Assembly: GCF_000720635.1 (NCBI RefSeq)
Contig: NZ_JOCF01000010.1
Location: 114,932-178,931 of the forward strand
Direction of reading: 5' to 3'
Source of the DNA: Streptomyces sp. NRRL WC-3742
GTDB lineage: Bacteria; Actinomycetota; Actinomycetes; Streptomycetales; Streptomycetaceae
DNA: 64,000 nucleotides
Program-made: the position numbers and the translations under genes
Shown here: positions 32,688 to 41,170 of the stretch, piece by piece
Layout: each line of letters opens with the position of its first letter
Position numbering within the stretch: the first letter of the stretch is position 1
Notes under the pieces: model-generated
What the model was told of the DNA's origin: nothing
What the model saw: only the letters and a program-made list of their open reading frames with translations
Database searches by the model: none

Positions 32688-33605
32688 GTGCCCGCCTCCG
32701 CCCTCGCCCGCCTGCTGCGGGCCTACGTCCGCCACGCGCCCGGAACAGTCGGCAAGGCCCAGCTCATCGACCGTTTCCTCGACGATCATCTGCGAACCCG
32801 TCCCCTCCACACCACGGCCCGGCTGCTCTCAGGTGACCTGGTCACCGTCACCACCAGCGACGTCATCCAGAGGTACCAGTACCTCTTCGGCGAGTGGGAG
32901 CCGAACCTAAGCACCTTCCTGCGCGACCGCCTGCGGCCCGGGGACACCTTCATCGACGTCGGAGCCCACCGCGGCGCGTTCAGCCTCCTGGCCTCCCACG
33001 CTGTCGGCCCGCACGGCCGAGTCGTAGCCATCGAGCCCACCCCACAGTTCCACGACGACCTCACCACCGCGGCCACCACCAACCACCGAGCCAACATCCG
33101 CACCGTCCGCTCGGCCGCCTCCGACACCACCGGCACGCTGGTCCTCTACCTGGAGGACCCGGCCAACCTCGGCCACACCACCGCCGTCCGGCCCCGCCAC
33201 GTCCACATGACCTTCCACGTGCCGACCGCGCCGCTCGCCGAACTGCTCAGTCAGGCTGAACTCTCCACCGCCCGGGTCATCAAGATCGACGTCGAGGGCG
33301 CCGAGGCGGCGGCGGTCAGGGGACTGCTGCCCGCGCTCCCGCACCTGCGCGAGGACATCGAGCTGGTCGTGGAAGTCACCCCCAGGCTCCTGGCCAAGCA
33401 GGGCGAGAGCGCCGCCGGCATCATCGACACCCTGCGCGAGCACGGCTTCCACGCCTACACCCTCACCAACGACTACGACCCGGCCACCTACCCCCGGACC
33501 ATGCGCCGCCCACAGCCGCCCGTCCGGTGCACCGAGACCCCGGAGCAGATGACCGACCTGGTCTTCTCCCGCACCGACGCCGACCGCCTCACGCTCAGGC
33601 GCTGA
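32688..33605 (+). CDS. FkbM-family methyltransferase
   Basis: A 305-residue SAM-dependent methyltransferase. The SAM motif is FIDVGAHRGAFSLLA, then VVAIEPTPQFHDDL, and the FkbM signature VIKIDVEGAEAAAVRGL. The GTG start was chosen for GAAGGAG 8 bases upstream; longer frames overlap the kinase gene. FkbM enzymes O-methylate sugars and polyketide groups, so it probably modifies the product of the upstream glycosyltransferases. Confidence 0.9.
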   Translation: MPASALARLLRAYVRHAPGTVGKAQLIDRFLDDHLRTRPLHTTARLLSGDLVTVTTSDVIQRYQYLFGEWEPNLSTFLRDRLRPGDTFIDVGAHRGAFSLLASHAVGPHGRVVAIEPTPQFHDDLTTAATTNHRANIRTVRSAASDTTGTLVLYLEDPANLGHTTAVRPRHVHMTFHVPTAPLAELLSQAELSTARVIKIDVEGAEAAAVRGLLPALPHLREDIELVVEVTPRLLAKQGESAAGIIDTLREHGFHAYTLTNDYDPATYPRTMRRPQPPVRCTETPEQMTDLVFSRTDADRLTLRR

Positions 33606-33693
33606 GCACCCACGCCGTCCGGGCCGCGGAACCAGCCCGGCTACCCGCCTGGACCACCGACATCCTCCGGCACTTCAACAAGGAGTGGGCACC

Positions 33694-34167
33694 GTGACCA
33701 CCAGCGTGATGAACAGCCGCAACGCGGTCTGCGTGATCGTCCACGACAAGGTCACCGACACGATCCCCGCCGTGCTCTACGCCGCCCGCAACTGGTCCCC
33801 GCAGCCGGCCTGGACCGTCCCAGGCGGCAAGGCCGAGCCCGGCGAAGCCCTCGACGAGGCCGCCGCCCGCGAACTCAAGGAGGAGACCGGCCTGCTCGTC
33901 GACCCCGCAGACCTCCTTCTCGTCCACGTCATTCACGTCGAACAGGGCTGGGACCTGGCCGGACCGTTCGTCCTCTTCGTCTTCGCCACCGATACCTGTA
34001 CCGGCGAGCTGACCAACACCGAGCCGGACAAGCACCTGGCCGCCCAGTGGGTCAGCGCGGACCGGCTCCCCGAGCCGGCGTTCCCGACCTCCGCGCAGGC
34101 CCTGGCCGCGTACCGGAGGGGAGGTCCCTCCTTCTCCCGCTACGGATGGTCGACCACCACGGCGTGA
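33694..34167 (+). CDS. Nudix hydrolase
   Basis: A 157-residue protein with the full Nudix box GGKAEPGEALDEAAARELKE ETG. It hydrolyses a nucleoside diphosphate linked to another group. AAGGAG lies 9 bases before the chosen GTG; another GTG at 33685 is possible. It follows the FkbM gene by 88 bp. On the Streptomyces element pSAM2 a Nudix protein (Pif) gives transfer immunity, so an element-related role is an alternative to nucleotide-sugar turnover. Confidence 0.9.
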   Translation: MTTSVMNSRNAVCVIVHDKVTDTIPAVLYAARNWSPQPAWTVPGGKAEPGEALDEAAARELKEETGLLVDPADLLLVHVIHVEQGWDLAGPFVLFVFATDTCTGELTNTEPDKHLAAQWVSADRLPEPAFPTSAQALAAYRRGGPSFSRYGWSTTTA

Positions 34168-34222
34168 TAGGCGGGCGGGGCGCAAGGGCGGTTGCCAGTA
34201 CCGGAACCTCTGCCTGACCGAC

Positions 34223-34263
34223 GCTCTACGGGCGGCCACCCAGCGGGTAGCCGCCCGTAGAGC
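34223..34263. terminator. Bidirectional hairpin terminator
   Basis: 14-bp perfect arms (GCTCTACGGGCGGC and complement) with a 13-base loop separate the Nudix gene from the convergent gene at 34271. Confidence 0.8.
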
Positions 34264-34270
34264 TGTTGGT

Positions 34271-34600
34271 CTAGTCCCAGGTGGTGCCGGCGAGCAGGCC
34301 GTCGAAGGCGAGTGCCCGCATGGCGCTTGTTGTAGTCGTCCCACTCGTCCCACTCGTGTTCCGGGGCGGTGAAGTGCAGGTCGAAGTAGGCGCGGGTGAG
34401 GTCGGGCTCGTGCCATTCGGCCGCGCAGCGGCAGCGGACGAAGACCTGGTGGCGGACGTTGAGGAGGAGCCAGTCCCGGCGGGCACAGCAGTTCAGGCAG
34501 GTGATGGGGATGCCACGGGCGTCGAGTTCGTCGGCGTGGGGGACGGCACGGATGACGGCTCTGTGGTGGCCGTCGTGGTCGGTGCTGGGGTTGGTCAAGT
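34271..34600 (-). pseudogene. Small element protein, frameshifted near its end
   Basis: From a TTG at 34600 (GAAGG upstream) the frame reads a protein with TCLNCCARRDWLLL and VRCRCAAEWHEP, a zinc-ribbon-like four-cysteine unit. At about 34312 the frame changes: after DYNK the expected ending AFDGLLAGTTWD continues in another frame to the stop at 34271, while the unshifted frame runs on in low-quality sequence to 34140. Either a one-base indel or a sequencing error. Confidence 0.6.
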
Positions 34601-34761
34601 GGTGCCCTTCGATGGCGGGTGACGGTTGGCAAGCACACAAGACGCACGGCGGCCGGGATGGTTCCCGGCCGCCGAAGAAGACATCGAAGCGACATCTGTG
34701 CGCACGGGCGTTCCTGTGGCTGGGTGGGCGGGGCTCGAGGCATCGGGTGTTTCCGGTCGGG

Positions 34762-36513
34762 TCAGCGTCGGCGGGTGGGGTCGTTGGCGGCCCTGGTGCC
34801 GGTCGGCACAGCGGGTGTTGTGGGTGTGGGCGTCGGGGTGGTGCGGCTGCCGGTGCGGGCGCGTGCGGCCTGGGTGCGCTGATCGATGCGGTCGCTGGTG
34901 GCGTTGCGCAGGCGCCAGAGGAGGACTTCGGCGGGTCGGTCGGCGGTGGTGAGCTCCCGTTGTTGGGCGGCCTCGGTGAGGGCTCGGCGGGGTGGTTGGC
35001 CTGAGGATTCCGCCTGGGCGAGCGCGGTGGCCAGGGCAGGCCAGGACGGGTCGGCGAGGATGCGCTGGGCGTGGTCGGGGACGGCGGCGTGGACCTGGGC
35101 GGCGAGGCGGTCGGTGGTCTTGGGGGTGGGGGTGCGGCGGGTGAGGTCGGCGATGACCGGCTCGGCCGTCTGCCGGTAGGCGGTTCGCAGGTGGACGAGG
35201 GACTGCTGGGCGGCGTGGGCTTGCTGCTGGTGGCCTCGGGTCTGGTGCCAGCGGGCAATGGCGATCACGACGAAGACGGCGGTGGACAGCAGGGCGGCGG
35301 CGGTGGCGCCGTCCTCGCCGGAGCCGGCGGTGTGCAGGAGTTGCTTGGCGGCGGTGCGGAGGGCTGCGGCCTGCTGGTGTTCGGCACGGACCTTGGATCG
35401 GGTGGCGCGGTTGAACGCGGTGGCGGCGGCTCGCAGTTCGGCGCGGGTGTGGGCGGGTGCGGTGAGGGCGGCGGTGTGGAGGAGTTCGCCGAAAGCGGCG
35501 GCCTGGGCCTGGACGACGGTGTCGAACGCGTCGATGTCGGGCACGTCGGGGTGGTGTTGGTCCTGGTAGGCGAAGCGGGCGGTCTCCCGCAGGGTGGTCT
35601 CGGCCTGTCGCCAGCGGTCCGGTTCGGCCATGCCCCGTGCGGGCGTGGTGGGCTGCTGGGCGGCGAGGCGTTCGCGCAGGCGGTTGATGGACAGGTCGGG
35701 GGAGAGCTTGGAGCCGCCGAAGTAGACGGGTTCGCCTTGGGCGTTGACGTCGCCAGGGCGGGCGAGGCTGTAGCCGATGACGTCGCCGCTCTCGGGTCCG
35801 ATGCGGTAGCGGACCTCGATGCCGAGGGCGGTGAGGGTGGAGAAGTACTCCTGCTCGTCGCGGACGGCGGCGGCGACGGCTTGGGCCTGTTCCTGCAGCC
35901 ATTCCTTGGCGGTCTGCTGGTGACCGGTGCGCTGGGCCTTGGCCTGCTCGGCGCTGGTGGGCATCGGGGCGGCGGTGTGGTCGCCGGAGTTGAGCTGGCG
36001 CAGGCCGAGTTCCTTCTCGATCCTGCGGCACTCGGCTTGGGCGCGTTGGCCGTCGCGCTTGTTGCGGGGCCGGCGGCCGTCCTCGCGGACGGTGGTGGCC
36101 ATGATGTGGATGTGGTCGTCGGCGTGACGTACGGCGATCCACCGGCAGCCCTTGTCGTCGCCATCGGGCGCGATGCCAGTGGCGTGGACGATGCGGCGGG
36201 CGACCTCGGCCCACTCGGCGTCGGTGAGGTACCGGTCGCCGGGCGCGGTGCGGACGGGGCAGTGCCACACCTGCTGCGGCGCCTTCGTGCCGACGCGCCT
36301 CTCGCGTGCGCGCACGGGTTGGTCGAGGTAGTCGGCGAGCTCGTCGAGGAGGGCGTGGTGCTGGTCGAGGGGTGCTCGGCCGGGGTCGGGCAGGCCGGGC
36401 ATGGCGAACGCGGCGACGATGTGCGGGTCGGTGTGCTCGTCGCGCCGGCCGGGGCCGAAGAGGTAGGAGAGCAGGCCGCGGGTGCGCGAGCCGGTGGAGA
36501 CGTCAGGCACCAC
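34762..36513 (-). CDS. Relaxase / mobilisation protein
   Basis: A 583-residue protein. The N-terminal 180 residues form the relaxase domain with the histidine triad region HADDHIHIMATTV. After it comes a long helical region with a hydrophobic stretch near residue 400 (AAALLSTAVFVVIAIARW) and a threonine/proline-rich tail. It would nick the element at oriT and pilot one strand. The GTG start overlaps the end of the MobC gene by 11 bp, so both are one transcript. Single-strand transfer enzymes are unusual next to the TraB paradigm of Streptomyces elements. Confidence 0.88.
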   Translation of the reverse strand: MVPDVSTGSRTRGLLSYLFGPGRRDEHTDPHIVAAFAMPGLPDPGRAPLDQHHALLDELADYLDQPVRARERRVGTKAPQQVWHCPVRTAPGDRYLTDAEWAEVARRIVHATGIAPDGDDKGCRWIAVRHADDHIHIMATTVREDGRRPRNKRDGQRAQAECRRIEKELGLRQLNSGDHTAAPMPTSAEQAKAQRTGHQQTAKEWLQEQAQAVAAAVRDEQEYFSTLTALGIEVRYRIGPESGDVIGYSLARPGDVNAQGEPVYFGGSKLSPDLSINRLRERLAAQQPTTPARGMAEPDRWRQAETTLRETARFAYQDQHHPDVPDIDAFDTVVQAQAAAFGELLHTAALTAPAHTRAELRAAATAFNRATRSKVRAEHQQAAALRTAAKQLLHTAGSGEDGATAAALLSTAVFVVIAIARWHQTRGHQQQAHAAQQSLVHLRTAYRQTAEPVIADLTRRTPTPKTTDRLAAQVHAAVPDHAQRILADPSWPALATALAQAESSGQPPRRALTEAAQQRELTTADRPAEVLLWRLRNATSDRIDQRTQAARARTGSRTTPTPTPTTPAVPTGTRAANDPTRRR

Positions 36514-37393
36514 GGCGGCCTCCCGGAAGGACGCGCTGGTAGGCGTGACGGGCCTCGATCGCGCAGGCGTGAAGGGCGTCCAGGGTCTTCATGGCGCGCT
36601 CCGGGATCTCGCCCCGGTAGATCTCGACCATGAGCTGGTTGAGGTTGTTGCCGGCCCGGTCGATCGCCCGCTGGTGGGTACCGACCGCTTCGGTGAGGAG
36701 GGTGACGGCCTCGTAGTCGGGCATGGGGACGAAGGCGTCGCGGCGGCCGGTCCTCAGGTACGCCAGGGCCACGCTCATGGCGGAATCCGCCAGGAAGGAG
36801 GAGCGCGAGCGCTTGAGCTTCTTGGCGACGAAGTCGAGCAGCTCCTTCTCGGCCGGTTCCACCGAGCAGGTCACCTGGTCATCGCGCTTGGTTCCGGAAC
36901 GCGGCCGGTACATCCGCACCGCCAGCGGAAGCGAAGTGTCGTCCACCGGAAGTACGAAGCGGTCGAGAACCGGAACGCGCTCATGGATGAACTCGGCGGC
37001 GGTGACGGTCGGCGCTTCACGCACGACGCGGTCGGCGGCGTCGGCACGCTCGGCGTCGATGTCGCTGCGCGGCTCGGCATCGTGCTCGGGAAGCTGGTCC
37101 TGGTCGTGGCCGCCCTCGGTCGCGACCTCCTGGTCCGGCGCGCCCTCGCGCCGGTCCTGCCCCGCCACCCCTGGGGCGGGGTCAAGCGCAAAGTCCGCGG
37201 CGCCAACGGCGTTGTGGACTTTGCCCCAGCTTGCTCCGTCGTTGTCGTGACCGTGGCTGGTCCAGGGCAGGGCCTGCTTGACGCGGGCGAGTATGCCGCC
37301 ACGGCCGGGCTTGCCGCTACCGGCTCCGCGTTGCTGGGCGTCCTGCTCGGGCGAGGCGAATGCAGGGTCGAGGTGGTGCTGCTGGTCGGGCAC
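36503..37393 (-). CDS. MobC-like relaxosome accessory protein
   Basis: A 296-residue protein. The C-terminal 140 residues match MobC: KELLDFVAKKLKRSRSSFLA (ribbon-helix-helix-like) and AIDRAGNNLNQLMVEIYRGE. The N-terminal half is disordered and acidic. The GTG start is uncertain because upstream sequence is open and has no clear ribosome site. It binds oriT together with the relaxase encoded directly downstream. Confidence 0.85.
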   Translation of the reverse strand: MPDQQHHLDPAFASPEQDAQQRGAGSGKPGRGGILARVKQALPWTSHGHDNDGASWGKVHNAVGAADFALDPAPGVAGQDRREGAPDQEVATEGGHDQDQLPEHDAEPRSDIDAERADAADRVVREAPTVTAAEFIHERVPVLDRFVLPVDDTSLPLAVRMYRPRSGTKRDDQVTCSVEPAEKELLDFVAKKLKRSRSSFLADSAMSVALAYLRTGRRDAFVPMPDYEAVTLLTEAVGTHQRAIDRAGNNLNQLMVEIYRGEIPERAMKTLDALHACAIEARHAYQRVLPGGRRGA

Positions 37394-37643
37394 GGGGATC
37401 TTCCGGTTCTTCTGTCGGGGCAGGTGGTTGTCGGTTGGTGGGGTGTTCGCCGGATGCGGGGTGATGGTCCGGTGGAAGAGGGGTTTGGCGGTGCCGGAGT
37501 TCCGGTGTAGACGTCGCCGGTTCAGGACTTCCGGGGTCTCCGGATGGGCGCTGGGGGAGTTCCGGTGAGCGTCGGTCAGCGTCGGTGAGGGGCCGCTCGC
37601 CCGGTCCGGAAGCGGGCCGGTGCTCGGGCGAGCGGCGGGGGCG
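37394..37643. other. Intergenic region with hairpin upstream of mob genes
   Basis: No gene is seen here. It holds a perfect 11-bp inverted repeat (37592-37602 and 37624-37634) just behind the DUF2637 stop, plus repeated GAGTTCCGGTG and GCGTCGGT motifs nearer to mobC. The hairpin may be a terminator; the region upstream of mobC is also the most likely place for oriT. Confidence 0.4.
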
Positions 37644-38447
37644 TCAGGCCGCCGAGGCGCTGGCTTGCGCGTCGGCCTGCTGGCTGGCCTGTTCGTCCTT
37701 GAAGCGCTGGGTCAGCTTGCCGAGGCGGTCGCTGGCGATGGGTATGTCGGCTTCGCGCAGGACTGTCCTGATCACGGACTGGGTGGGGCCATGCTCCTGG
37801 ACGGCGGGCCGGACGATCTCGGCCAGCTCGTCCATCGAGGCGGCGGGCTTGCGGCCGGTGCGCTTGGTGCCCACCTCCGGTTCCCGGCTGTCGGGCTGGA
37901 CGTCGTCGTCGGGCTCGAGCACCGGTTCGTCGGTGGGTAGGTCGTACTGGTCCGCGTCCGTCAGTGGTGCGGACTCGGCTGCCGGTTCAGGTTCGGGGTT
38001 TTCACGGAGCGGGAGTTCGCCCTCGGCGCGCTTCAGGTCGATGGCGGTCGCGGTCGCGGTGGTGTTGTGGGCGAGGAGGGTGCCGCCGAAGAAGGCGAGG
38101 GCGGGCCATCCGGCGACGAGGATCCGCAGCCAGGCGGGGACGTGGTCGAGGTTGAGGAGGCCGGCGGTGGCGACGTTCGCGCCGAGGGAGGCGGTAAGGG
38201 CGATGGCGAACCAGGTCCAGGCGGTGCCGGCGGGACGTCCGGTGGTGCGCAGGGTCCGCATGCGCTGCCAGGCGGCGACGAGCAGCAGGTCGACCGAGAC
38301 GGGGTAGGCCCAGGCTTTCCAGCCGTGTTGTCCGGCGGCTTCGGCGATGTCGTGGAGGTGGGCGAAGGACAGGGCGCCTGCGATGGCGGCCTGTATGAGG
38401 ACGGCGTCCGGGCGGGGCAGACGCCGCGTTGGGGTGGTGGCGGTCAT
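37644..38447 (-). CDS. DUF2637 membrane protein (Spd-like)
   Basis: A 267-residue protein. Three to four hydrophobic helices lie between residues 15 and 125 (AVLIQAAIAGALSFAHLHDIAEAAG, VDLLLVAAW, WFAIALTASLGANVATAG, LVAGWPALAFFGGTLLA), followed by an acidic linker and a C-terminal helical DNA-binding-like tail. DUF2637 proteins are standard in actinomycete integrative elements and plasmids, where Spd membrane proteins help spread within the mycelium. The start ATG at 38447 was chosen because the longer frame crosses the repeat-rich region. Confidence 0.85.
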   Translation of the reverse strand: MTATTPTRRLPRPDAVLIQAAIAGALSFAHLHDIAEAAGQHGWKAWAYPVSVDLLLVAAWQRMRTLRTTGRPAGTAWTWFAIALTASLGANVATAGLLNLDHVPAWLRILVAGWPALAFFGGTLLAHNTTATATAIDLKRAEGELPLRENPEPEPAAESAPLTDADQYDLPTDEPVLEPDDDVQPDSREPEVGTKRTGRKPAASMDELAEIVRPAVQEHGPTQSVIRTVLREADIPIASDRLGKLTQRFKDEQASQQADAQASASAA

Positions 38448-38493
38448 GCGGAAGGTGGTCCTCGCGGGTCGGGCGATGGTGGTTTGTGGGATT

Positions 38494-38891
38494 GCCGTCT
38501 TTGCCGTCTTGGGGCTGTGGGACGGTCTGTGGGCTGGGGCGGGTTCGGCTGCCCGGGTGGTGCCGTAGACGCGGCGGTATCGGGGTCTGGGACGGTGCGT
38601 TATCCGTCTTTGGGCTCGTATCCGTCCCGGCGTCATGGGATGTGACCTGCGGTTTTACGGCAGGGACGGCTGGGACGGCACAAGACGGATGTGTTTCCCG
38701 TCCCGGCCAGGGCCCGCCGCTCGCGCCCCGGACGGGGGCGGCGGCGGGCCGCTGGTGGGAGTAGACGCTGCCGTCTTGGCGTAGGCCTGATCCGTCTTGG
38801 TGCGGATGGCGTTGCCGTCTTGGGGTGCCGTTCCGTCTTGGTGGCAGGTGTGGTGACCTGCGGTGTTACGGCTGGGACGGCAGGGACGGCA
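38494..38891. repeat. Iteron-like repeat region, candidate replication origin
   Basis: The 455-bp gap before the DUF3631 gene holds no coding sequence. CCGTCTTGG occurs at 38771, 38792, 38815 and 38833, about 20 bp apart, with variants at 38496, 38505 and 38604. A 39-bp imperfect direct repeat starting GTGACCTGCGG and ending in two GGGACGGC units lies at 38642-38680 and 38853-38891. This resembles iterons of a plasmid-type origin. Confidence 0.55.
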
Positions 38892-38902
38892 TTTGAGGGT
38901 GG

Positions 38903-40225
38903 TCAGCCTCTGCTGCCCGCTGCGGTGGCGTTCACGGGGTGGACTGCGGGGCAGTAGCGCCGCCAGGCGTCGAGGAACTTGTTGCGCAGGTAGCCCTTGC
39001 GCTGGGTTCCATCGGGCATGCGGACGTTGCCAGAGGAGATGCCGAACTCGCGGAGCATCGCGCCGAGGCCGCGCGGGGTCAGCCCGCCTCGGCTGGTCTC
39101 GGCCCAGGGGGCCTCGGGGTCGCCGTTGAGGGTGAACAGCAGTTGGTCGGTGGCGATGCTGTCCGGCTCACCAGCGGTGTGGAAGATCCGCCGGATGTCC
39201 GCGAGGATCCGCGCGCCGCCGGGATTGTCCTCCTCGGTCTGGACCTCGGCGTCGACCATCCGCTTGCACGCCTGCCGGGCCAGGCGAGGCCAGGGTCCTC
39301 CGGCGAGGTCGGCGATGATCACCAGGGGTTCCCAGGTGTCGGCGGCGCGGTCCTCGACCGGCATGGCGGGCTCCAGGCGCAGGGCCCGGTCAGCGAGCGG
39401 TGCCGCCCAGCGGGCGATCTTGTCCCGGATCGCGTGCAGGGCGGGCCGGTCCCGCTGGGTGCGGTACGGGGCGACGCGCTCGCCCTCGGCTCGGCGGCGC
39501 ATGCGGATCACGATCGAGCGGTCCATGATCGTGTCGGGGAGGTCGCCGATGCCGGCGATTGCCGCCATGGCGAAGGTGGGGAACTTGCGCGGGGTGTGGT
39601 CGTTGCCGACGACCCGCAACACGTAGCGGTCGCGCTGGTGCCCGGCGTTGAGCAGGCCGCGCATCTCCTCGTTCTTCTCCGCCGCCTTCGGACTGCCGAA
39701 GATCGTGTCCGCCTCGTCCACCAGCAGGGTGGGCGGCTCCTCGCTGATCGTGCGGAAGATGGCGGCCGGAGAAGAGTTCACCGTCAGCATCGGCTGATGG
39801 ACCGTCTCGGCGAGCACGTCGAGCAGGCGGGACTTGCCGCAGCGTTTGGCCGGGCCGACCACGGCCAGGCGCGGGGCGTGCTGCCACGAGCACTGCAGAT
39901 GGGTCGCCGCGACCCACAACGTGGTGGCGTCCAGGGCCTGGCCGGAGGGAAGGATCACGAACTTCGCGATCTGGGCCCTCAGCTGCGCGAGCAGGTCGGC
40001 GCCCTCGGTCGCCTCGGTGTCGGGCATCAGGTCGGTCCCGTCCGGGACGGTGGGCTCGGCAGGCGCCGCCTCGGCGTCGCGTCCACAGGCTGTGGACGCG
40101 AGGGCCTGCTGGGCGGGCAGGTAGGTGCCGGGCTCGCCGGCCTTGGCCACGGGCGGCCATGCGACAGCGGGCTTGTCCGCTGCGAGGGGTGTGGCGTGGG
40201 GCTGGGAGGCAGTAACCTCGGTCAT
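38903..40225 (-). CDS. DUF3631 ATPase, element replication protein candidate
   Basis: A 440-residue protein. Residues 110-300 form an AAA+-like core: Walker A variant VVGPAKRCGKSRLL, Walker B PTLLVDEADTIF and sensor-like RSIVIRMRRR. The C-terminal DUF3631 part follows. Such ATPases sit in the replication modules of actinomycete integrative elements, often beside a primase-polymerase, which is absent here. The ATG at 40225 follows GAGGATCTCC. Downstream (transcriptionally) lies the iteron-like region. Confidence 0.85.
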   Translation of the reverse strand: MTEVTASQPHATPLAADKPAVAWPPVAKAGEPGTYLPAQQALASTACGRDAEAAPAEPTVPDGTDLMPDTEATEGADLLAQLRAQIAKFVILPSGQALDATTLWVAATHLQCSWQHAPRLAVVGPAKRCGKSRLLDVLAETVHQPMLTVNSSPAAIFRTISEEPPTLLVDEADTIFGSPKAAEKNEEMRGLLNAGHQRDRYVLRVVGNDHTPRKFPTFAMAAIAGIGDLPDTIMDRSIVIRMRRRAEGERVAPYRTQRDRPALHAIRDKIARWAAPLADRALRLEPAMPVEDRAADTWEPLVIIADLAGGPWPRLARQACKRMVDAEVQTEEDNPGGARILADIRRIFHTAGEPDSIATDQLLFTLNGDPEAPWAETSRGGLTPRGLGAMLREFGISSGNVRMPDGTQRKGYLRNKFLDAWRRYCPAVHPVNATAAGSRG

Positions 40226-40384
40226 GGAGATCCTCACTCGGCGGCTCCGGGGGGCAACCCGGTCCGCCGTAGGTCGACTGTCCTGGGATGGGCGGTGGCG
40301 AGGTTTTCGATCAGCCCCCGGTGTTCGTAGCGCCGGGGGCTTCGCGTTTTCCTGGGGGCATTCGGGCTGGCGCCCGGCCCGGCT

Positions 40385-40567
40385 CAACCTCCTCTCGGTT
40401 GGTAATTTCATGCTGTCATGATCGAACGTAGCGGGACGTCGGGCCACTGTCAAGCGATTCGCGCATGACTACCTCAACCTCTCTCGGCATTTGTGCTGGC
40501 CGGACTGATTCGTGGAGGTGTTGTGAAGGTCCGCTCAACCGCTTGGCGGTTGGGAATTCCATGCTGC
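40385..40567. promoter_or_regulatory. Duplicated operator in divergent element promoter
   Basis: Two copies of CAACC-N8-GGTTGG followed by AATT and CATGCTG lie at 40385-40416 and 40536-40567. In the second, CAACCGC-TTG-GCGGTTG is a perfect palindrome. They stand in the 396-bp region between the DUF3631 gene and the XRE gene and probably bind the XRE regulator, coordinating replication and its own synthesis. No other gene is visible in this gap. Confidence 0.65.
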
Positions 40568-40621
40568 TACAGTCGCTCCTGTCGTTGCGTCGCGCCTGCT
40601 CGCAATCGGAAGGAGGTTGGT

Positions 40622-41143
40622 ATGGTCAACCCCATGGTGCATCGGTACAAGGCCCTGGAGGGCGAGGCCCTCGTGGCCCACAACCTGAAGGTCTTGCGCA
40701 AGGCCGCCCGCCTCTCCCAGGAGGATGTGGCCGAACGCATGACCCGGCTCGGCTTCAAGTTCCACCAGACCCAGGTCGCCAAGATCGAGAACGGAACCCG
40801 CCCGGTCCGCTTCGACGAGGTGATCGGCCTGGCCAAGGCACTCAGTGTCCCGCCATCGAACTTCATGACCGAAGCCGTGGCTGGCCCGGACGAACCGGAC
40901 TACGAGCTGCAGGAAGCAGGCTTCGCCGTCGAGAAGGCCGAGCAGGAGTGGAGAACCGCCCACGACCTCGAACAGGCCGCCAAGGCCCGGTACGACGAGG
41001 CCTTGCGCACTTACGAGGAGATCGCCGAACGGCTCGAAGCCCAAGGCATCGACCTCGGGCCCTCCGGTGCCGAGCCCACGTGGTACCCGGCCCCCAACTC
41101 CCAGTGGGACCCGCTCCGCAAGGATCCCTCGGCTGACCGGTAA
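40622..41143 (+). CDS. XRE-family element regulator
   Basis: A 173-residue protein with an XRE helix-turn-helix at residues 20-80 (NLKVLRKAARLSQEDVAERM, then QVAKIENGTRPV) and a helical coiled C-terminal half (FAVEKAEQEWRTAHDLEQAA). GGAAGGAGG precedes the ATG. Its position between replication gene and excisionase/integrase matches control genes such as korSA or pra of pSAM2-like elements. It likely acts at the paired operators upstream. Confidence 0.87.
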   Translation: MVNPMVHRYKALEGEALVAHNLKVLRKAARLSQEDVAERMTRLGFKFHQTQVAKIENGTRPVRFDEVIGLAKALSVPPSNFMTEAVAGPDEPDYELQEAGFAVEKAEQEWRTAHDLEQAAKARYDEALRTYEEIAERLEAQGIDLGPSGAEPTWYPAPNSQWDPLRKDPSADR

Positions 41144-41170
41144 GCGAGCCCGCTCGGCTCGCCGCCTGGG

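Noticed and set aside
38903..40225. DUF3631 protein as the missing TraB/FtsK translocase
   Set aside because: Its ATPase motifs and C-terminus fit DUF3631, with no membrane helices or FtsK gamma-like end.
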